From Gammaproteobacteria bacterium (GTDB taxonomy: Bacteria; Pseudomonadota; Gammaproteobacteria; Pseudomonadales; Halieaceae), in the NCBI GenBank assembly GCA_029859085.1, contig JAOUDU010000012.1, forward strand, positions 1 through 15,038: DNA of 15,038 bases, in the 5' to 3' direction. A program made the translations under genes and the position numbers. Positions 1 to 6,871 of this stretch are shown piece by piece. A model generated the notes under the pieces. That model saw nothing but the letters and a program-made list of their open reading frames with translations. It did not search any database and was not told where the DNA came from. Each line of letters opens with the position of its first letter. The stretch's first letter is position 1.

Positions 1-2
1 AC

Positions 3-350
3 GTCGGCGGCGATACCCTGGAGGCCGGCATCAGCCACATGGCGGAATTCGGGCGCATCGTCCTGTGCGGCTCGATATCCGGCTACAACGACGAGACACC
101 GCGCCCCGGGCCGCGCAACCTGAATATACTGGTCACCCGGCGCATCCGGATGCAGGGTTTTATCGTCATCGATTACCTGGCGCGGGCCAATGAGGCGTTC
201 GCCGCCCTGGGCCAGTGGGTCAGCGCGGGTGATCTCGCCTGGCGTGAGGATATCCAGCAGGGCTTCGAGAATATCCCGGCCACGTTGCAGCGCCTCTACG
301 ACGGCCGCAATACCGGCAAGCAACTGCTGAAACTGGCGGACCCGGAATAG
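3..350 (+). CDS. NADP-dependent oxidoreductase, CurA-like MDR family (C-terminal fragment)
   Basis: The gene enters from the left edge; the reading frame is open from base 3 and ends with TAG at 348-350, so only about 115 C-terminal residues are present. The fragment shows the end of the Rossmann domain (FGRIVLCGSISGYN), then GPRNL, the RIRMQGF segment and the closing NTGKQLLKL. These are typical of the last third of medium-chain dehydrogenases/reductases of the CurA / leukotriene-B4-12-hydroxydehydrogenase type. Such enzymes use NADPH to reduce alpha,beta-unsaturated ketones or aldehydes in the cytoplasm. The N-terminal substrate domain and nucleotide-binding glycine motif lie outside the window, so the exact substrate cannot be judged. 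The gene converges on rlmKL across a 330-bp gap, and its stop codon directly abuts an inverted repeat. The family call is firm; the specific function is open. Confidence 0.85.
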   Translation, partial: VGGDTLEAGISHMAEFGRIVLCGSISGYNDETPRPGPRNLNILVTRRIRMQGFIVIDYLARANEAFAALGQWVSAGDLAWREDIQQGFENIPATLQRLYDGRNTGKQLLKLADPE

Positions 351-376
351 TTATCCACAGGTCGCCCTGTGGATAA
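351..376. repeat. Perfect inverted repeat made of two consensus DnaA boxes
   Basis: The arms are TTATCCACAG (351-360) and CTGTGGATAA (367-376), separated by GTCGCC. Each arm contains TTATCCACA, the strongest DnaA-box consensus, in head-to-head orientation. The repeat begins at the base after the stop codon of the oxidoreductase. It could form a 10-bp hairpin, but no T-run follows on either strand, so it is a poor intrinsic terminator. A one-mismatch box, TGTGGATAT, lies at 558-566. What is seen is the sequence match; DnaA binding is an inference. Confidence 0.6.
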
Positions 377-680
377 CTATGGGGACAGACTGTCGAAACA
401 GCGCCCGTCCCGCCCGGGCCGGGCCTGCACTTCCCCGGGCCGGGAAAATCGCAAAACCGGTTTTAATAATATCGAATCAATAACTTGCGTGTTTTTTATA
501 GTGTTTTGCGGGCACCGGCGCGCGCTGACACTGTAAAAACAGGGACTTCCCGCAAAATGTGGATATATTTTCGCGGGCGTCGTTGGCAGCCACTTACCGT
601 CCAGCCCACTGAGCCCCGAGGGTTTCAAATTTGAACGCGGCATCGGTGTCACGCCCAACCGCCCTTTTTTGCGGCCCGGG
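377..680. other. Non-coding spacer between convergent genes
   Basis: No credible gene is seen between the DnaA-box repeat and the end of rlmKL. The stretch holds an 11-bp direct repeat, CCCGGGCCGGG at 413-423 and 434-444 (21 bp apart), and a run rich in A and T at about 458-506. It also holds a one-mismatch DnaA box at 558-566 and a 12-bp palindrome TTCAAATTTGAA at 624-635. Small CTGT/ACAG hairpins occur at 390-401 and 531-542. No hairpin followed by a T-run that would terminate either neighbouring gene was found. Confidence 0.5.
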
Positions 681-2879
681 TCAGCCCTGTTCGCGATGGC
701 GAATCGACCAGCAGCAGTGAATCTTCGGGTTGCGCTGGAAGTCCGGGTCCAGGGTCGACCGCGAGATATCCTCACACAGGAACTGTTCGAGCAGCGCCGG
801 CTCCAGCTTGAAGCCGCGGCGGTTGTTGGAAAAATACAACTGGCCGCCGGGGCGCAGCACCTTCATTGCCGAGCGCACCAGTTCGGGATGATCCCGCTGG
901 ATATCGAAAGTCTCGGTCATCGCCGTGGAGTTGGAAAAGGACGGCGGGTCCAGCAGCACCAGGTCGTAACTGCCATCGGCCTGGTGCAGCCACTCCAGGC
1001 AGTTGGCCCTGACCAGGCGGTTGTCCACTTCATCGAGGCCGTTGTGGACCAGGTTCTTGCGCAACCAGGCCAGGTAGGTATTGGAGAGGTCCACGCTGGT
1101 GGTGGAGCGGGCGCCACCCAGAGCCGCGTGCACCGTAGCCGAACCCGTGTAGCAAAAAAGATTCAGGAAATCCCTGCCCGCGGCTTCGGCTCCCAGGCGC
1201 CGGCGCAGGGGGCGGTGATCCAGGAACAGGCCGGTATCGAGGTAGTCCTGCAGGTTGACCAGCAAGCGCGCGGGTCCCTCGGTGACGCTGACCAGTTCGC
1301 CCCGGCTATCCTGCTTTTCATACTGCGCGGTGCCGCGCTGGCGCCGCCGCTGCTTGTAGACGATGGCATCCGCCGCCAACCCCAGCGCGCCGGGCAGCGC
1401 CGCCTGCACTTCCTGCAGCCTGCGGGCGGCGGCCGCGGGATCCACCCCCTGCGGCGCCTGGTACTCCGCCACGCAGGCGCGCTCACCGTAGATATCCACT
1501 GCCACCGCATACTCCGGCATATCGGCATCGTAGAGCCGGTAACACTGGATCTGCTCGCGCCTGAGCCAGGCCGAGAGGCGTTTGCGGTTCTTGCGAACGC
1601 GGTTGGCAAACATAGTGGCGCCGGCGGACAATTCCCCCGGGGCCCCGGGGGGCGCCGCGCTCTCAGCCGCGGCCTGTTCCGGCAGCGGGCGCAACTCGTT
1701 GTCGACCAGGTCGAACAACAGCAGGTGGGCCGCCAGCGCGCCGTTCCAGAATGCGTAGCGCTTGTGGCTGCGCAGGCCGATCGCCCGGCCCAGGTCAAGG
1801 TCGGAGGTAAACACGGCGGCGGTCCAGCCGCGGAACTCCCGCACCATCACCTCCCCCAGCTGGTGGTAGAGCGGGCGCAGGTTCTCTTTTTCCCCCAGGC
1901 GCTCGCCATAGGGCGGGTTGCAGACCAGCAGCCCCAGCGGCATCGGCACATGCGTGGGCCGGGTGAGTTCCGCCAGGGGCCTGGCGCTGACCCGCACCAC
2001 TTTTTCCAGGCCGATCCGGGCGATGTTTTCCTCGGCGGTGCGGATGATCCTCGGGTCGGCATCGTAGCCGCGAATCTCCGGCAGGGTCCTGGCTTTGCCC
2101 CGCTCCGCCCTGCCCCTGGCATCCGCCAGGATAGCTCGCCACTGGGGCTCGTTGTGCCCGCGCCAGTGTTCAAAGCCGAAGCGCCGCCGCCCCAGCCCGG
2201 GCGCGATATCCGCCGCCATCATCGCGGCCTCGAGCAGCAGGGTGCCGGAGCCGCACATGGGGTCGACCAGGGCGCCGCCGCGGGCGGCGATGCCGGGCCA
2301 GTCGGCGCGCAGCAGGATCGCCGCGGCGAGGTTTTCCTTCAGGGGCGCAGCCCCGCCGGCCAGGCGATAACCGCGCTGGTGCAGGCTGCCGCCAGAAAAG
2401 TCCAGCGACAACACGGCCTGCTCCCCGCTGAGGCGGACATTGAGGCGGATATCCGGGTCCTTGCGCGCCACCGGGGGACGCTGCCCCAGTTTCTCTGTAA
2501 ACCAGTCGACGATGGCGTCCTTGCTGCGCTGGGCGCCGAACTGGGTATTGCGGATCTCGCGGTTTTCACCGGAGAAATCGATACTGAAGCTCTGGCCGGG
2601 GCCGAACAGCGCGGCCCAGTCCACGGTCTTCAGCTGCCGGTAGAGCGTATCGCTGTCCGCCGCCTCCAGCCGGGCAACCGGCAGCAGCACCCGGTTGGCC
2701 AGGCGCGACCAGAGGCAGGCGCGATAGGCCAGTGCGACCGGGCCGGTGAAGTAGACCCCGGCCACCGTTTCCCGGGTGCCGCTGGCACCCAGCGCCGCCA
2801 GCTCCGCAGCCAGCAGGGATTCCAGCCCCTTGGGGCAGGCTGCGAACCACTGGTCCTGGGCAAACTCACTGAGCGACAT
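681..2879 (-). CDS. rlmKL: Bifunctional 23S rRNA (guanine) methyltransferase RlmKL
   Basis: This is a 732-residue fusion enzyme, close to the roughly 700 residues of E. coli RlmL. By family knowledge the N-terminal half makes m2G2445 and the C-terminal half m7G2069 in 23S rRNA, both from S-adenosylmethionine, acting on the unfolded helix during large-subunit assembly. Residues 1-60 and a THUMP region (about 45-160) come first. The first methyltransferase follows, with the SAM loop DPMCGSGT (206-213) and catalytic NPPYGER (321-327). A linker rich in Ala and Pro (400-420) leads to the second methyltransferase, with NLFCYTGSATVHAA (573-586) and DPPSFSNS (644-651). Both active-site motifs are intact. 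The start follows a 104-bp gap containing an AT-rich inverted repeat. The gene lies downstream of an XRE regulator on the same strand and converges on the oxidoreductase. The identification is secure. Confidence 0.97.
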   Translation of the reverse strand: MSLSEFAQDQWFAACPKGLESLLAAELAALGASGTRETVAGVYFTGPVALAYRACLWSRLANRVLLPVARLEAADSDTLYRQLKTVDWAALFGPGQSFSIDFSGENREIRNTQFGAQRSKDAIVDWFTEKLGQRPPVARKDPDIRLNVRLSGEQAVLSLDFSGGSLHQRGYRLAGGAAPLKENLAAAILLRADWPGIAARGGALVDPMCGSGTLLLEAAMMAADIAPGLGRRRFGFEHWRGHNEPQWRAILADARGRAERGKARTLPEIRGYDADPRIIRTAEENIARIGLEKVVRVSARPLAELTRPTHVPMPLGLLVCNPPYGERLGEKENLRPLYHQLGEVMVREFRGWTAAVFTSDLDLGRAIGLRSHKRYAFWNGALAAHLLLFDLVDNELRPLPEQAAAESAAPPGAPGELSAGATMFANRVRKNRKRLSAWLRREQIQCYRLYDADMPEYAVAVDIYGERACVAEYQAPQGVDPAAAARRLQEVQAALPGALGLAADAIVYKQRRRQRGTAQYEKQDSRGELVSVTEGPARLLVNLQDYLDTGLFLDHRPLRRRLGAEAAGRDFLNLFCYTGSATVHAALGGARSTTSVDLSNTYLAWLRKNLVHNGLDEVDNRLVRANCLEWLHQADGSYDLVLLDPPSFSNSTAMTETFDIQRDHPELVRSAMKVLRPGGQLYFSNNRRGFKLEPALLEQFLCEDISRSTLDPDFQRNPKIHCCWSIRHREQG

Positions 2880-2903
2880 TGAAATCGATATCCGCAGTTA
2901 GAT

Positions 2904-2927
2904 TGAAAATATTATTCAATATTTTCA
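2904..2927. promoter_or_regulatory. AT-rich inverted repeat upstream of rlmKL
   Basis: The arms TGAAAATATT (2904-2913) and AATATTTTCA (2918-2927) are perfect complements around ATTC. The repeat sits about 25-48 bp upstream of the rlmKL start, inside the only strongly AT-rich patch of the neighbourhood. It could be an operator, part of the promoter, or a weak hairpin between the XRE gene and rlmKL. The two-fold symmetry and promoter-proximal position favour a protein-binding site. The adjacent XRE regulator is an obvious candidate binder, but that is inference. Confidence 0.4.
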
Positions 2928-2983
2928 GGTAGTTACAATGGGTTTTAAAAGTGATTGCGAGAAACGCCCGGCGGTGCTGCCTG

Positions 2984-3727
2984 TCAGGAGGAACTGCGCC
3001 TGGAGGCCGCCGGGGCGCGCTTGCGCTTGCGCGGGGGCGCCTTCCTGGGGGCGGCCCTGGCCTTGCCTTTCCCGGCCCGGCCGTCCCTGGCGGTTGCCGG
3101 CGCGGCAACCTTGCCCAGGCGGGCCATTTTTTCGGACTGCATGACATCCAGCACCAGGCCGATGGAACTCTGCATGTAGTGAATGAAGCGCTCGTACTCC
3201 GCGTCACTGAAACCGCGCAGGACATCGTGCTGCCGGTACAGGTTGATAAAGCGCCGTTCCCGCTCGTACTGCTTGGGCAGCGCGAGCACGCCCCACTGCT
3301 CCAGGGTCTTCTCCAGCGCCGGGTTGTAGGTGCGCATGAACTTGATCAGGAACGGTATCGGGTCGTGGCGGGACAGCAGCGAGGCGCTGCGCAGCATCAC
3401 CTCCAGCGGCATGATGGTCTGCCCGCTCTCGATATCCTCGAGCATGGTTTTATCGGCCAGGCCGAGGCTCTCGGACAGGTCCTTGAGCGACATGCCGGCG
3501 GTTTCCCGCGCATCGCGCAGGAAGTGGCCGGCCTCGGCCATCGCCTCGAGTCGCTCCGGTTCAAGCTGGTTGAGCACGGTTGAACGCAACCAGTTCTCGC
3601 CGAACATGGCGGTCATCGCCGCGGTATTACGCGCCAGCCCCAGGGTGCCGCCCGCTACCTGCCCGGTCAGGCGCCGCACGGAATCCAGCAGCGATTCGGG
3701 TTCGTGGTCGATAGATTTTTTTGCCAT
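2984..3727 (-). CDS. XRE-family HTH regulator with lysine/arginine-rich C-terminal tail
   Basis: This is a 247-residue protein from the start MAKKS at 3727; an alternative start six codons upstream (3745) also lacks a clear ribosome-binding site. The helix-turn-helix lies at about residues 68-118 (FLRDARETAGMSLKDLSESL, then DIESGQ), the typical Cro/C1 arrangement with a conserved LADKTMLEDIESG recognition segment. A helical middle part (about 125-205) follows, and then a low-complexity tail from about residue 212 to the end. The tail is made almost wholly of Lys, Arg, Ala, Pro and Gly, like histone H1 or AlgP-type tails. No sensor or enzymatic domain is seen. The gene lies 56 bp after the secreted-protein gene and 104 bp before rlmKL, all on the minus strand. 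DNA binding is well supported; the target and signal are unknown. Confidence 0.8.
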   Translation of the reverse strand: MAKKSIDHEPESLLDSVRRLTGQVAGGTLGLARNTAAMTAMFGENWLRSTVLNQLEPERLEAMAEAGHFLRDARETAGMSLKDLSESLGLADKTMLEDIESGQTIMPLEVMLRSASLLSRHDPIPFLIKFMRTYNPALEKTLEQWGVLALPKQYERERRFINLYRQHDVLRGFSDAEYERFIHYMQSSIGLVLDVMQSEKMARLGKVAAPATARDGRAGKGKARAAPRKAPPRKRKRAPAASRRSSS

Positions 3728-3783
3728 GGCCGAAGCATAGCCCATTAATGAGGTTTAACGTAAGGGGCTGGCGTACAACGGTG

Positions 3784-4929
3784 TCAGGAACCCGCGGGCG
3801 CACCCGTCTCGAGGGCGAAAATATCGCGCAGGATCGAGCGCCACTCGTTGTACTGGGATTGCAGTGTCCCGCTGAGGCGGAACACCCTGCCGCTGGCCTC
3901 CATCACCGTGGGCGTTACCTCGTTATTGAAGCCCTGTGACATGTCATCCAGGTCCTGCTTCTGGATCTTGATCTGCTTGTAGGTGTTGTAGGTCTGCTCC
4001 ATCGCGGGAAACGTGCCGCGCCGGCCGATGCGGTCCCTGTTCTGGGCCCGCGCCTCGTACTCCTGCTGGTACAGCGCCTGCTCGCGACCATACTGGCGCC
4101 ACAGGGTGTAAGTGGGCGCCATTTCCTCGTAGATCTTCACATACTGTTCATCGACCGTATCGACGAACAGGTGCTCCTGGTTGCGGATGCGCTCCACCCT
4201 GGCCAGCATCGGGTCTCCCTGGGCAGGCAGGCGCACCAGGGTGTAGATACCCTCCGGGTCCTGCTGCAGGTAGCTGCCGAAGGCATCCTCGGACAGGCTG
4301 GCCGCGTAGCGCAGCAATGCCACCTGGCGGATCGCCCGCAACTGGCGGCTGTCCAGGCTCTGCCGGTAGGCCAGCAGGTCATTGGCGACCTGCCGGTAGA
4401 GATCGATAAAGGGATCGCTGTCCTCGCTGCCGGGGTAGTCCCGCTCGGTAGTCAGGTCCCGGTAGGTTTTGTCCAGCCATACCTTGCCGCTGGCATCCCG
4501 GGCGCTCACCTGCAGTACCAGTTCACTGCCGTTGGACAGCAGGATCCTGCCGCTCACCATCAGCTCGGTTGAGGCCTGCTCGTCCGGCAGCACCCTCACC
4601 ACACCCCAGGCATTCGTTGCCAGCAGCACCTGGCGCAGCAGTACCGGCATGAACTGGGCCTCGGCCTTGCGGATCTCGGGAAAGATGCCGAGTTTGCTGT
4701 GGGTGGATTCATCGATGGGGATACCGGGGTTGAAGATCACCAGCCCCACGTCCAGCAACGCCGCCTCCGGTACCGACTGCTCCACCCGCAGGGTGACATC
4801 GCCCACCGGCGGCACCGCCAGCGCGGGATCCGGGGACCATTGCTGGGCCCGGGCCGCCAGGGTCACCAGGCAACACAGCGCCAGGGCCGCAGCCGCCCGC
4901 CAGCTCACCTGGATTTTTCCGTCGTACAT
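3784..4929 (-). CDS. Secreted protein of unknown function (Sec signal peptide)
   Basis: This is a 381-residue protein I do not recognise. A Sec signal peptide is clear: the basic start MYDGKIQVSWR, a hydrophobic core at 12-24 and a likely cut after TLAARA (residue 28). The mature part opens with a beta-rich domain (about 44-185) containing LDVGLVIFNPGIP and ELMVSGRILLSNGSELVLQV. Its pattern loosely recalls assembly-type periplasmic domains of the TolB/CsgG or transport-lipoprotein kind. The rest (190-375) is strongly helical and charged, with long Gln/Arg/Glu stretches that could form coiled coils. The ATG at 4929 has AAGGG seven bases upstream. It overlaps the end of the upstream lipoprotein gene by 25 bp. 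A GTG at 4908 would instead give a four-base GTGA overlap. Either way the two genes are translationally coupled and likely work together in the envelope. Confidence 0.75.
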   Translation of the reverse strand: MYDGKIQVSWRAAAALALCCLVTLAARAQQWSPDPALAVPPVGDVTLRVEQSVPEAALLDVGLVIFNPGIPIDESTHSKLGIFPEIRKAEAQFMPVLLRQVLLATNAWGVVRVLPDEQASTELMVSGRILLSNGSELVLQVSARDASGKVWLDKTYRDLTTERDYPGSEDSDPFIDLYRQVANDLLAYRQSLDSRQLRAIRQVALLRYAASLSEDAFGSYLQQDPEGIYTLVRLPAQGDPMLARVERIRNQEHLFVDTVDEQYVKIYEEMAPTYTLWRQYGREQALYQQEYEARAQNRDRIGRRGTFPAMEQTYNTYKQIKIQKQDLDDMSQGFNNEVTPTVMEASGRVFRLSGTLQSQYNEWRSILRDIFALETGAPAGS

Positions 4930-5624
4930 ACCCTGCCCTTGGAGATTGTCATTTTACAGCTGTAACCGTCGTCCTGGGGCACGTAGTGCACATACACCCG
5001 GTTCACGGTGAAGGGAGAGGTGACCCGGTCGGATATCACGGTTGTGGCGATATTGAGCCGCTGGCCGTCCGGGGCCAGGCTCAGGACCTGCTGGATCGTG
5101 AGCCCCTCCGGCAACAGCGTCTTGAAGATGAGCTGGTGTTGCTCCCAGCCGCAGATTTCCCGGCCCAGCGGCGTTTCAACCGTGTGGTACTGGCCCGGGT
5201 AGAACTCGCAGGTAAGCGCGTAATCCTCCTCCCGCTTGACCCTTATCTTGTGCTCGTCCTGGGTGATTTCAAGCAGCTGCGACTGGGTGACCAGGTCCGC
5301 CATCTGGGCCAGGCCGATGATCGAGGCGCCGCTGTTGGTATCCCCGGGGCCACCGATGATCATGCCGGGGCCGGCACTCTGGTAGACGCCGCTGGCCTGG
5401 GCCCGCTGCTGGCTCTGCTGGCGCACATCCCGCACCAGGGCGTTGAGATTGTCCTGGATATTGTCGCTCTGGCTGTAGTCGAGCTCCCAGAAGCCGCTGA
5501 AGTTGACCGCCCTGTCGGTCTGGTTGATCGCTGCGCGCCGCTGCTGGGGCGGGCTGGAACAGGCGGCCAGGCACAGCACGGACAGCAGGACCAGGGTGAG
5601 ACGATATGGATTGGCGGTATTCAT
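4905..5624 (-). CDS. Outer-membrane lipoprotein of unknown function
   Basis: This is a 239-residue protein. The start at 5624 (MNTANPYRLT) is chosen because it gives a proper lipoprotein signal: a hydrophobic stretch at 10-20 and the lipobox CLAAC with the acylated Cys at 22. Ser at position +2 predicts outer-membrane sorting. The frame extends 17 codons further upstream but without signal character. The mature protein has NFSGFWELDYSQSD (41-54), the FSGxWxLD pattern seen in small secreted beta-barrel-like proteins. Next come a Gln-rich helix (62-78), a Gly-rich loop (85-100) and a beta segment LEITQDEHKIRVKREEDY (118-135). Four cysteines (140, 158, 223, 233) could form two disulfides. It is the first gene of the pair with the secreted protein downstream. 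No known family was recognised beyond these traits. Confidence 0.75.
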   Translation of the reverse strand: MNTANPYRLTLVLLSVLCLAACSSPPQQRRAAINQTDRAVNFSGFWELDYSQSDNIQDNLNALVRDVRQQSQQRAQASGVYQSAGPGMIIGGPGDTNSGASIIGLAQMADLVTQSQLLEITQDEHKIRVKREEDYALTCEFYPGQYHTVETPLGREICGWEQHQLIFKTLLPEGLTIQQVLSLAPDGQRLNIATTVISDRVTSPFTVNRVYVHYVPQDDGYSCKMTISKGRVCTTEKSR

Positions 5625-5700
5625 GGCGGCGCTAGTGTAACCCAGTGAGGTCCGCGGGAAATCTCCCCGCTGCAAAACTTTCTATGTTTTTTTTGACAAA
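5625..5700 (-). promoter_or_regulatory. Probable promoter region of the lipoprotein operon
   Basis: Reading the minus strand, TTGTCA (5694-5699) precedes an A-tract and could be a -35 element, though its matching -10 (TTTGCA) is weak. Closer to the gene, TACACT ends nine bases before the ATG and would give a very short leader. A small GCGGG/CCCGC hairpin (5654-5670) lies between them. No good Shine-Dalgarno sequence precedes the start, which is compatible with a nearly leaderless transcript. The exact start site cannot be fixed from sequence alone. Confidence 0.3.
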
Positions 5701-5720
5701 CTGCCCCGCCTGCGCCGCCC

Positions 5721-6854
5721 TCAGCTGAACAGCGCCTCGCCGGCGGCCAGGCGGCTGCCCAGTTGCGCGACATGGAAGGAACTGCAGCCCAGCGTCATCT
5801 CGTTCTGGCGCAGCCACAGGCAGTACCGCCACAGCGGGTATTCCCGGTCGATACCGGTGCCGCCGTGGACATGCTGGGTGGCGTAGCTCACCCGGTGCCC
5901 CGTGTCCCCGGCCCAGATCTTCGCTATCTGCACCTCCGTGGTTGCGTCCACACCGCTATCCAGCAGGGAGACTGCCTGGTAGGTGGTCAGGCGCAGGCAC
6001 TCGACGTCGATATAGCAGTCGGCCATGCGGTGACCGACCGCCTGGAAGGTCGCCACCGGCACGTCGAATTGCTTGCGCTCCGAGGTATAGCTGGCCGCCA
6101 TGCGCATGGCGCAGTCCGCCGCCCCCAGCTGATGGGCGCAGATCGCCGCGGTAGTGCGTTCGGCTATCCACTGCATTACCCTGGCGCCGTCGGTGGCGGT
6201 GATGACATCAGCCGCGGGCACGCGCACCGACGCCAGCGCCAGTTCGCACTGGGGCTCGAAGCTGGTGACCTGCAGGTCGGCAAGGGTCACACCGGCAGCG
6301 GCGGGGTCCAGCAGCACCACCGCCACGCCGGCCTCTGCGCGCGCGGCCAGCAGGATGCGCTGCGCGTGGGCCGCGAAGGGCACCGCGGTCTTGGTGCCCG
6401 ACAGCACCAGGTCGGCGCCGTCGGTCACCGCGGTCACTGCCAGCGGATCTGCCGGGGCCTCATTGAGTTGTTCCGACAGCGCCGCGGTCAGCAGCAGCTC
6501 CCCCGCCGCTGCGAGGGGCAGCACAGCTTCTTTCATCGCTTCGCTGCCGAATCGCTGGATGGCCAACGCTGCCGACACGCTGTGCGCGATGGCGGGAACC
6601 GGCGCGATGCTGCGACCCACTTCCTCGATAAACAGCGCCAGCTCCATAAAGCCGAAACCCATCCCGCCGTAGCGCTGCTCCAGCGCCACCGAGGGCAGGC
6701 CCGCGGCGACGAGTTGCCGCCACAGCGCCCGGTCAAAGCGCGGAGACTGGTACTCGTCATAGGCCGACAGGCTCTGGGCACTGACCTGCTCCGACAGGAT
6801 TTTCCGGGCGAGTTGCCTGACTTCCTGCTGCTCCGCGCTGAATCCAAATTCCAT
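5721..6854 (-). CDS. Acyl-CoA dehydrogenase, second (beta-like) subunit of a probable heteromeric enzyme
   Basis: This is a 377-residue acyl-CoA dehydrogenase-family protein. The start at 6854 is preceded by AGGAAGG at good spacing; the frame also opens 14 codons upstream, inside the previous gene. The N-terminal helical domain (1-120), middle beta domain (120-215) and C-terminal helical domain (220-377) are all present. C-terminal FAD-contact motifs are kept: SERKQFDVPVATFQAVGHR (258-276) and HVHGGTGIDREYP (328-340). Glu338 sits at the position of the MCAD-type catalytic base. The middle-domain motif usually read as TEPGxGSD is degenerate here (SEQLNEAP), which is unusual for a stand-alone enzyme. 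Size and order resemble PimD or the partner subunits of FadE heterotetramers. It follows the 395-residue dehydrogenase by 17 bp, so an alpha2beta2 complex is likely. The substrate is unknown. Confidence 0.88.
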   Translation of the reverse strand: MEFGFSAEQQEVRQLARKILSEQVSAQSLSAYDEYQSPRFDRALWRQLVAAGLPSVALEQRYGGMGFGFMELALFIEEVGRSIAPVPAIAHSVSAALAIQRFGSEAMKEAVLPLAAAGELLLTAALSEQLNEAPADPLAVTAVTDGADLVLSGTKTAVPFAAHAQRILLAARAEAGVAVVLLDPAAAGVTLADLQVTSFEPQCELALASVRVPAADVITATDGARVMQWIAERTTAAICAHQLGAADCAMRMAASYTSERKQFDVPVATFQAVGHRMADCYIDVECLRLTTYQAVSLLDSGVDATTEVQIAKIWAGDTGHRVSYATQHVHGGTGIDREYPLWRYCLWLRQNEMTLGCSSFHVAQLGSRLAAGEALFS

Positions 6855-6871
6855 GCTGGTGCCCTTCCTGC

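Noticed and set aside
351..376. Intrinsic terminator for the oxidoreductase
   Set aside because: The hairpin is perfect, but no T-run follows on either strand. The DnaA-box content explains the exact sequence better.
377..775. Minus-strand 132-codon frame in the spacer and the end of rlmKL
   Set aside because: It overlaps the rlmKL C-terminus out of frame, is very Arg/Pro rich, and shows no start signal or motif.
669..2882. Long open frame on the plus strand (737 codons) covering all of rlmKL
   Set aside because: It is the antisense shadow of a GC-rich gene. Its translation is low-complexity (Gln, Ala, Gly, Arg rich) with no domain motif, while the minus strand encodes a complete RlmKL with intact catalytic motifs.
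5654..5694. Terminator between the lipoprotein gene and the acyl-CoA dehydrogenase operon
   Set aside because: The GCGGG/CCCGC hairpin and the T-run at 5687-5694 are 16 bases apart, and the T-run is on the wrong strand for the minus-strand operon that ends here.
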